From assembly GCA_040269895.1 (NCBI GenBank), contig CP158568.1, forward strand, positions 3,318,716 to 3,382,715: 64,000 nucleotides of DNA. Direction: 5' to 3'. This DNA comes from Ancalomicrobiaceae bacterium S20. Its GTDB lineage: Bacteria > Pseudomonadota > Alphaproteobacteria > Rhizobiales > Ancalomicrobiaceae. Of the stretch, positions 58,194 to 64,000 are shown in pieces. A program made the translations under genes and the position numbers. Within the stretch, counting starts at the first letter, position 1, and the number at the start of each line of letters is the position of its first letter. A model generated the notes under the pieces. It saw only the letters and a list, made by a program, of their open reading frames with translations. It was not told where the DNA came from and made no database searches.

Positions 58194-58238
58194 ATGCGAC
58201 GAGACCCGCGAAGCCATGCCTCGCGGGTCTCGTCGTAT
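58194..58238. terminator. Bidirectional terminator between tadD and tadC
   Basis: 15-bp perfect stem (58197-58211 with 58221-58235), extended to about 18 bp with one G-U pair, and a 9-base loop. It lies between the stops of the convergent tadD-like and tadC genes. Confidence 0.75.
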
Positions 58239-58271
58239 GCGGGCCAGTGTGTGAAGACCGCTTTCGGTCGG

Positions 58272-59246
58272 TCAGTCCATCTTGAAGAGCTGGATCATCG
58301 CCGGCCCCATGATCACGGCGAACAGCACCGGCAGGAAGAACACGATCATCGGCACGGTCAGCTTCGGCGGCAGCGCGGCCGCCTTCTTCTCGGCCTCGGC
58401 CATGCGGGCGTCGCGGTTCTCCTGCGCCAGCACGCGCAGCGCCTGGCCGAGCGGCGTGCCATAGCGCTCGGCCTGGATCAGCGCGGTCACCACCGATTTC
58501 ACGCCTTCGAGGCCGGTGCGGTTGGCGAGGTTCTCGTAGGCCTTGCGGCGCTCCTGCAAGAAGCTCAGCTCGGCGGTGGTCAGCGACATCTCCTCGGCGA
58601 GCGGGATCGACTGCGTGCCGATCTCCTCGGCGACGCGCCGGAACGCGGCCTCGATCGACATGCCGGATTCCACGCAGATCAGCGCCAGATCGAGCGCATC
58701 CGGCCAAGCCCGCCGGATCGACTGCTGGCGCTTGGTGATCAGGTTCTGGATGTAGATGTTCGGCACGTAGAGGCCGAGCGCGGCGGCGCCGAGGCAGACC
58801 GCGAACTTCATGCCGCCGGCGAGTTCCAGCACGTTCAGAACGTAGAGATAGAACGCGGCGAGCAGGAACAGGCCGAACGGCCCGACGAAACGGGCGAACA
58901 GGAACACCGTCATCGGCGCCTGGCCGCGGAAGCCGGCCATGCGCAGCCGGTTGAGCGTGTTCTCGTCGGCGAGCGCGCTCTTGAGGTTGAAGCGCTCGAC
59001 GAGGCTCTTCATGTAGGCCTTCGGCTCGGTGCGCAGGGTGATCGGCTTCTCGGCCGCCAGACGCGCGCGCTCGCGGGCCTTGATCTTGTCGCGCTCGAGC
59101 GCGACCGCCTTCATGCGGCCACCGAGGCGGTCCTTCTCGATCAGCGGCAGCGCCACGGTCACGATCGTGGCCGACACACCGAGCGCCGTGAACACGGCGA
59201 GCATGAACTGCTTGTCGAGCAGCAGGTTCATGAGCATCTGGAGCAC
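58272..59246 (-). CDS. tadC: Tad pilus assembly membrane protein TadC
   Basis: 324 residues from GTG 59246, with GGAGGA at good spacing. A type II secretion F-domain protein with hydrophobic helices near 14-36, 125-160 and at the C-terminus. The F domain shows DALDLALICVESGMSIEAAF and LIQAERYGTPLGQALRVLAQ. With TadB it forms the inner-membrane platform of the Flp pilus. It is the last gene of the minus-strand cpa/tad operon. Confidence 0.94.
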   Translation of the reverse strand: MLQMLMNLLLDKQFMLAVFTALGVSATIVTVALPLIEKDRLGGRMKAVALERDKIKARERARLAAEKPITLRTEPKAYMKSLVERFNLKSALADENTLNRLRMAGFRGQAPMTVFLFARFVGPFGLFLLAAFYLYVLNVLELAGGMKFAVCLGAAALGLYVPNIYIQNLITKRQQSIRRAWPDALDLALICVESGMSIEAAFRRVAEEIGTQSIPLAEEMSLTTAELSFLQERRKAYENLANRTGLEGVKSVVTALIQAERYGTPLGQALRVLAQENRDARMAEAEKKAAALPPKLTVPMIVFFLPVLFAVIMGPAMIQLFKMD

Positions 59247-59276
59247 GGTGTTCCTCCACGGCCGTCCGGACGGCGG

Positions 59277-60272
59277 TCAGAAATCGAAGTTGATCATCTT
59301 CCGCATCACGAGGATGCCGATCAGCATGTAGAAGCCGCTGCCACAAATGATCAGCAGGCCGAGATTGGTCGTGAACAGCGTCATGATGTAGCTCGGGCTC
59401 GTCAGGTAGACGAGACCGCCAACGATGATCGGCAGCGAGCCGATGATCGAGGCGGAGGCCTTGGCCTCCTGCGACATGGCGTTGATCTTGGCTTTCATCT
59501 TCTTGCGTTCGCGCAGGACCTTCGAGAGGTTGCCGAGCGCTTCGGATAGATTGCCGCCCGCCTTCTGCTGGATCTGGATCACGATGCCGAAGAAGTTGGC
59601 TTCCTGCACCGGCACGCGCTCATAGAGCTTCATGCAGGCGTCGCCGAGCGGGATGCCGAGCGCCTGGGTCTCGATGATGGCGCGGAACTCGGTGCGCACC
59701 GGTTCGCGCGCCTCGACCGAGATGATGCGCAGGCAGTCGCCGAGCGGCAGGCCGGAGCGGATGCCGCGCACGATCACATCGACGGCGTTCGGCAATTCGT
59801 CGAGGAACTTCTTCATGCGCCGCTTGCGCATGAAGCTGATCGCCCAACGCGGCAGACCGAGGAAGCCGATCACGCCGGCGCCCCCGGCAACCAGCGGATT
59901 GCCGGACAGGAACATGACGACGGCGGCCGCGCCGACGCCGGACAGGGCCGAGACCAGGAAGAACTTCTTCTTGGTCCAATCGAGCCCGGCCTGCTCGATC
60001 ATGACGGCGAGCGGCGGCGAATTGGTCTGCTTGGCGCGGGCGAGCTGTCGGGCCTCGAGCTCCTTCAGCGCTTCCTGGATGTTGCGGCGCTTGCTCTGCG
60101 CCACGTCGGCTTCCTTGGCCGCGGCCTTGGCGGTTCCTGCGATCGCACCCATGCGCTTGGACGCGAGATCCTCCCGCTTGACCCGGTCGAACAGCAACGC
60201 ATAGGCGAGGCCGCCCGCGCAGAACATGGCGAGGGCGATGACGGCCAGAAACACGATCGGGTTGCCGAGCAT
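59277..60272 (-). CDS. tadB: Tad pilus assembly membrane protein TadB
   Basis: 331 residues with an N-terminal helix, two helices near 95-135 and C-terminal helices, and the T2SS-F domain with NAVDVIVRGIRSGLPLGDCL and IVIQIQQKAGGNLSEALGNL. It is paralogous to tadC, 30 nt upstream of it. Together they form the assembly platform. Confidence 0.95.
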   Translation of the reverse strand: MLGNPIVFLAVIALAMFCAGGLAYALLFDRVKREDLASKRMGAIAGTAKAAAKEADVAQSKRRNIQEALKELEARQLARAKQTNSPPLAVMIEQAGLDWTKKKFFLVSALSGVGAAAVVMFLSGNPLVAGGAGVIGFLGLPRWAISFMRKRRMKKFLDELPNAVDVIVRGIRSGLPLGDCLRIISVEAREPVRTEFRAIIETQALGIPLGDACMKLYERVPVQEANFFGIVIQIQQKAGGNLSEALGNLSKVLRERKKMKAKINAMSQEAKASASIIGSLPIIVGGLVYLTSPSYIMTLFTTNLGLLIICGSGFYMLIGILVMRKMINFDF

Positions 60273-60313
60273 GCGGTCACGCTCCTCCGATCCGGCGGGG
60301 CGGGGCGGCGCGA

Positions 60314-61771
60314 TCAGGCATCGGCGACCTCGGCCTTGTCGAGCGCCTCGGCGAGGCGCTTGTCCTCGTTGTAGTAGCGGGCGCGATCCCAGAACCGCGG
60401 CCGGCCGATGCCGGTCGAGCGGTGCCGGCCGATGATGCGGCCGTGTTCGTCCTCGCCGAGGATGTCGTAGACGAACAGATCTTGGGTGATGATCACGTCG
60501 CCTTCCATGCCCATCACCTCGGTGACGTGGGTGATGCGGCGCGAGCCGTCGCGCAGGCGGGCGGCCTGCACGATCACGTCGACCGAGCTCACGATCATCT
60601 CGCGGATGGTTCGCGACGGCAGCGAGAAGCCGCCCATCGTGATCATCGATTCCATACGGGACAGCGCCTCGCGCGGCGAGTTGGCGTGCAGCGTGCCCAT
60701 CGAACCGTCGTGACCGGTGTTCATCGCCTGCAACAGGTCGAATGCCTCCGGGCCGCGCACCTCGCCGACGATGATCCGCTCGGGACGCATACGCAGGCAG
60801 TTCTTGACCAGGTCGCGCATGGTGATCTGGCCCTCACCCTCCAGGTTGGGCGGGCGGGTTTCCAGGCGCACCACATGCGGCTGCTGTAGCTGCAGTTCGG
60901 CCGCGTCTTCGCAGGTGATGATGCGCTCGGTCGTGTCGATGTAGCGCGTCAGACAGTTGAGCAGCGTCGTCTTGCCCGAGCCGGTGCCGCCCGAGACGAT
61001 CACGTTGCAGCGGACCCGACCGACGATCTGGAGCAGCGTCGAGCCTTCCGGCGAGATCGAGCCGAACTTGACCAGATTGTCGAGGGTCAGCTTGTCCTTC
61101 TTGAACTTACGAATGGTGAGCGCCGGGCCGTCGATGGCGAGCGGCGGCGCGATGACGTTGACGCGGCTGCCGTCGGGGAGGCGCGCGTCGCAGATCGGGC
61201 TCGATTCATCGACGCGGCGGCCGACCTGGCTCACGATCCGCTGACAGATGTTCATGAGCTGCTGGTTGTCGCGGAAGCGGATGCCGGTCAGCTGCACCTT
61301 GCCGGCGACTTCGATGAAGGTGCGCTCCGCGCCGTTGACCATGATGTCGGCGATGTCGTCGCGCGCGAGCAGCGGCTCGAGCGGACCGTAGCCGAGCACG
61401 TCGTTGACGATGTCCTCGAGCAGTTCCTCCTGCTCGGCGATCGACATCACGACGTTCTTGAGCTGGATGATCTCGTTGACGACGTCGCGGATTTCCTCGC
61501 GCGCCGACTCGAGATCCAGGCGCGCGAGCTGGCTCAGGTCGATCGTGTCGATCAGCGCCGAGAAGATCGACGACTTGACGTCGTAGTACTCCTCCGAGCG
61601 CGGCTTCGGATCGCCGCGCCCCGGCGGGATCGGCTGATCGAGGTTCGCAGGCGCGCTCGACGGCGGCGGGGGCGGCGGGGCCTCCGCGCGCACCGCGGCC
61701 GACGATGCGACCGCCGCCGGCCTCACCGCCTGCGCCGCACCGGAACCGAAGGAACCGCGTTTGCCGAACAT
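60314..61771 (-). CDS. cpaF: Tad pilus assembly ATPase TadA/CpaF
   Basis: 485 residues from ATG 61771 (MFGKRGS); a TTG three codons earlier is possible. A type II/IV secretion ATPase that drives pilus extension and retraction. It shows Walker [14 protein letters not shown] (about 260), an Asp box, Walker B and the His box in [20 protein letters not shown]. The N-terminal 50 residues are Pro/Ala-rich linker. Spacing to tadB is 41 nt. Confidence 0.97.
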   Translation of the reverse strand: MFGKRGSFGSGAAQAVRPAAVASSAAVRAEAPPPPPPSSAPANLDQPIPPGRGDPKPRSEEYYDVKSSIFSALIDTIDLSQLARLDLESAREEIRDVVNEIIQLKNVVMSIAEQEELLEDIVNDVLGYGPLEPLLARDDIADIMVNGAERTFIEVAGKVQLTGIRFRDNQQLMNICQRIVSQVGRRVDESSPICDARLPDGSRVNVIAPPLAIDGPALTIRKFKKDKLTLDNLVKFGSISPEGSTLLQIVGRVRCNVIVSGGTGSGKTTLLNCLTRYIDTTERIITCEDAAELQLQQPHVVRLETRPPNLEGEGQITMRDLVKNCLRMRPERIIVGEVRGPEAFDLLQAMNTGHDGSMGTLHANSPREALSRMESMITMGGFSLPSRTIREMIVSSVDVIVQAARLRDGSRRITHVTEVMGMEGDVIITQDLFVYDILGEDEHGRIIGRHRSTGIGRPRFWDRARYYNEDKRLAEALDKAEVADA

Positions 61772-61831
61772 GCTTCCCAAGCCTCCGAAGCCCGCCGCTC
61801 AGGGGCGACGGACACCAGGCGGCGCCAGGCC

Positions 61832-63088
61832 TCAGGAGGCCTTGCGTCCGCGCAACTTCTCCAGGAACGGCGCGAGGGCCGACTTCTTCTTCGCCTTGAC
61901 CTCGGCGCGGCCGGTCATGGCGACCGCGATCGAACGAAAAATTTCACCGACAGGGTGTTTAGGATCCGTTTCCGCGATCATCTGGCCATTGTTGGCGGCC
62001 GTGCCGAACAGATGCGCCTCGAAGGGGACCGTCGCCAGCACCGGCATCTCCAGCGCCTTGGCGAATTCCTCCGGCTTGATCTCCGGCCGCTTCGGGACGC
62101 CGACCATGTTCAGCACCAGCCGCGCCGGCTGATCGTTCGGGCGGGCGTGGCGCAGACTGTCCATGATGTTCTTGGCATTGCGCAGATTGCCGAGGTCGGG
62201 CGCGGCGACCAGCACGACCTCGTCGACCGCACGCAGGGTGCGTCGCGACCAGGCGGTCCAGACGTGCGGCACGTCGAGCACGACCAGCGGGACGTTCGTG
62301 CGAACGACGTCGAGCACGCCCTCAAAGGCGCTTTCCTCGAAATCGTAACTGCGCTCGAGCGACGCGGGCGCGGCGAGCAGGCTCAGGTGGTCCGTGCACT
62401 TGGCGAGCAGGCGATCGAGATAGACCTCGTCGAGACGCTCCGGCTGGTAGACCGCCTCGGCGATACCCATCGCCGGGTCCTGATTGAAGTCGAGCCCGGC
62501 GGTGCCCCACGCGAGGTCGAGGTCGGCGATCACGACGTCGCTCGTGAAGATGCGCGCCGCGGTCCAGGCGACGTTGTGGCAGATCGTCGAGGCGCCGCAG
62601 CCGCCCTTGGCGCCGATGAAGGCGACCGTGCGGCCGACCGGCGCTGCCTCCGGGCCGGCATAGAGATCGGAGACCGTCTTCAGGAAGTCGAACAGGTCGA
62701 CCGGCGCGACCATGTATTCGCTGACACCGCGGCGCAGCAGGTCGCGATAGAGAATGATATCGTTGACATGGCCGATCACGATCACCTTGGACCCGGGATC
62801 GCAGACCTCGGCCAGGCGATCGAGATGCGTCAGGATCTCGTCGCGCCCCTCGCGCGATTCCAGGACGACCAGGTTCGGCGTCGGCGCGGACTGATAGAAC
62901 TCGACCGCCGCCGCCAGACCGCCCATGTGGACCTTGGTGTGCGTGCGCATCATGCGGCGGTCGCTCGACGCTGCGTCGATCAGGGCCGCGGTCTCGCGCG
63001 TCTCGCAGAAGGCCTGAACGGCGATGCGCGGGATCGGGTTGATGTCGATCTGACCGCGCGATTCCGGCCCCGGACCGTGCTCGCTCAT
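61832..63088 (-). CDS. cpaE: Pilus assembly protein CpaE (TadZ-like)
   Basis: 418 residues from ATG 63088, which overlaps the cpaD stop by 1 nt; GTG 63091 is also possible. The N-terminal half is a receiver-like domain without the usual phosphoacceptor pattern. The C-terminal half is a MinD/ParA-type ATPase with GAKGGCGASTICHN. Here the second P-loop Lys is replaced by Ala-Ser, a known trait of CpaE proteins. It places the pilus apparatus at the cell pole. Confidence 0.94.
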   Translation of the reverse strand: MSEHGPGPESRGQIDINPIPRIAVQAFCETRETAALIDAASSDRRMMRTHTKVHMGGLAAAVEFYQSAPTPNLVVLESREGRDEILTHLDRLAEVCDPGSKVIVIGHVNDIILYRDLLRRGVSEYMVAPVDLFDFLKTVSDLYAGPEAAPVGRTVAFIGAKGGCGASTICHNVAWTAARIFTSDVVIADLDLAWGTAGLDFNQDPAMGIAEAVYQPERLDEVYLDRLLAKCTDHLSLLAAPASLERSYDFEESAFEGVLDVVRTNVPLVVLDVPHVWTAWSRRTLRAVDEVVLVAAPDLGNLRNAKNIMDSLRHARPNDQPARLVLNMVGVPKRPEIKPEEFAKALEMPVLATVPFEAHLFGTAANNGQMIAETDPKHPVGEIFRSIAVAMTGRAEVKAKKKSALAPFLEKLRGRKAS

Positions 63089-63834
63089 CACTTGCCCCCG
63101 CTCACGTTGGAGGCCTGCGCCGCCGAGATGCCGGTATCGGACTTGGTCTGCTTGGCCTGACGGTAGCTCTGGATGACCGCGGTGCGCCGGGTTCCGTCGG
63201 CCGGATCCTCGCCGCGCGGCGTTATGAAGTCGTTCGGCTCGGCGACCATCGCGGCCATGTTGGCCTGATAGGCGCAGCCGAAGTTCCAGTAATGGTCGTT
63301 CTTCTCGCTGTTCAGGATCTGGTCCGGCCAGTGGCCGCAGCGATGCGGCACCGCGGCGACGATGCGCGGATAGGCGAGCCGGATCGGCGCCTCGGTGCTG
63401 TCGACGTTGGCCCGATAGGGCTGGCGCACGACGGAGGCGGCGGGGAAGCCGCCGCGGGCGAGCGCCGCGGTGACCTGCGAGGCGACGCGGAACGCCGCCG
63501 CCTCGTTGGCCGAACCGCTCGGCAGCATCACCGTTACGTAGCCGGCGCCGCGGGCGCGCGCATCGGCACCGAAGCGCTCGATCGTGTAGAGCGACGCCTC
63601 GTTGAGCCGCGCGGCCTGACTGCCGATCGGAATGTCGATGGTCTCGGCACCCTCGCTGAGCACGATCGGGTGGCGCGAGGTGATCGGGTCACGCTCGGTC
63701 GAACCGGTGATCAGCGGCTCGGTCTTGGTGCCGGCGCAGCCGCCGAGCAGACCGGCGAGCAGGAGAAGACCGCTCGCGACGGCGCGCGACGACCGGCGCG
63801 CGGGGCGAATGGCGGGGGAGACATCACGAACCAT
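63088..63834 (-). CDS. cpaD: Pilus assembly lipoprotein CpaD
   Basis: 248 residues from ATG 63834, chosen because GGAGACGG precedes it; GTG 63852 overlapping the cpaC stop is possible. A lipoprotein signal has lipobox LLGGC (about 34). The CpaD domain shows VVRQPYRANVDSTEAPIRLA and the conserved CGHWPD and YWNFGCAYQANMAAMV, with paired cysteines. It sits in the outer membrane with the CpaC secretin. Confidence 0.94.
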   Translation of the reverse strand: MVRDVSPAIRPARRSSRAVASGLLLLAGLLGGCAGTKTEPLITGSTERDPITSRHPIVLSEGAETIDIPIGSQAARLNEASLYTIERFGADARARGAGYVTVMLPSGSANEAAAFRVASQVTAALARGGFPAASVVRQPYRANVDSTEAPIRLAYPRIVAAVPHRCGHWPDQILNSEKNDHYWNFGCAYQANMAAMVAEPNDFITPRGEDPADGTRRTAVIQSYRQAKQTKSDTGISAAQASNVSGGK

Positions 63835-63848
63835 GAGAGACCGTCTCC

Positions 63849-64000
63849 TCACTCGTAGATGAAGCCGTACTGGCCGCGATAGGTGCCGTTCGGCTCGCCG
63901 CCGACCCGGTACATCTTGTTGACCCGGCCAAGGAAATTCGCGGCCGCATCGGTCGAGGGCTGGAAGTTCTGGTCCGGGCGCTGCAGCTTGGAGGCGGCGG
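63849..64000 (-). CDS. cpaC: CpaC secretin, C-terminal end (rest outside window)
   Basis: The last 49 residues of a frame open to the window edge, ending FLGRVNKMYRVGG and GQYGFIYE before the stop at 63851-63849. This tail is characteristic of CpaC, the outer-membrane secretin of Flp pili. It is too short for a domain check, but order cpaC-cpaD-cpaE-cpaF supports it. The cpaD ATG lies 15 nt after the stop. Confidence 0.85.
   Translation of the reverse strand, partial: AASKLQRPDQNFQPSTDAAANFLGRVNKMYRVGGEPNGTYRGQYGFIYE

Overview
ORGANISM. The window is GC-rich chromosomal DNA packed with genes. Its gene order (rpmH-rnpA-yidC-engB-argB, a HAD nucleotidase, dapD-dapE, def/fmt/truA, a Tad/Cpa pilus locus, nosRZDFYLX) is typical of an alphaproteobacterium of the order Hyphomicrobiales (Rhizobiales). 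This is inferred from synteny and protein character, not from a database search. I see no insertion sequence, prophage, CRISPR array, rRNA or plasmid signature. LAYOUT. 1-3605: end of a cellulose synthesis locus (3' part of bcsB, then a TPR protein gene broken by two frameshifts). 3772-4347: DJ-1/PfpI protein. 4481-13416: complete nosRZDFYLX operon for nitrous oxide reduction, with nosD and nosL frameshifted. 13446-19491 (minus): xylose module xylF-xylH-xylG-xylA with a LacI-type regulator. 19688-25729 (minus): a second sugar ABC importer (binding protein, double ATPase, two permeases) ending in an FAH-family dehydratase of oxidative pentose pathways, with a divergent LacI regulator and two visible operators. 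26953-30179: AraC regulator divergent from a flavin monooxygenase and a cupin. 30241-33567: LysR regulator (frameshifted), MFS exporter and siderophore-interacting flavoprotein. 33742-35298: MerR regulator divergent from an NAD-dependent epimerase/reductase, with a textbook 19-bp-spacer MerR promoter. 35440-35516: tRNA-Arg(ACG). 35707-37236: histidine kinase. 37525-42363: rpmH, rnpA, yidC, engB, argB. 42506-49435: nucleotidase, unknown periplasmic protein, bfd/bfr iron storage pair, dapD, dapE, membrane protein, NlpC/P60 protein. 49472-57113: ghrA, rmuC, def, pentapeptide protein, fmt, truA, MarR regulator, M17 aminopeptidase. 57387-64000: TadD-like TPR lipoprotein, then tadC, tadB, cpaF, cpaE, cpaD and the 3' end of cpaC on the minus strand. 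HOW IT WORKS TOGETHER. The nos genes encode the periplasmic N2O reductase, its electron donor, copper delivery and maturation factors. The two sugar modules look like parallel pentose routes, one by isomerisation and one by oxidation. Cellulose and Tad pilus genes suggest surface attachment. MOST NOTABLE. Four genes (bcs-linked TPR, nosD, nosL, lysR) are interrupted by what appear to be five or six single-base losses. Every one maps to a G or C run of 4-6 bases, and one added base restores the expected protein each time. Systematic homopolymer undercalling is therefore more likely than real gene decay and should be settled before any functional conclusion. Beyond that, the best regulatory signals are the MerR promoter at 34194-34224, the paired LacI operators at 25833-25868, and two perfect inverted repeats in the rmuC-ghrA gap. 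I did not find a convincing wholly new system; the AraC/monooxygenase/cupin unit is the most open-ended gene set.
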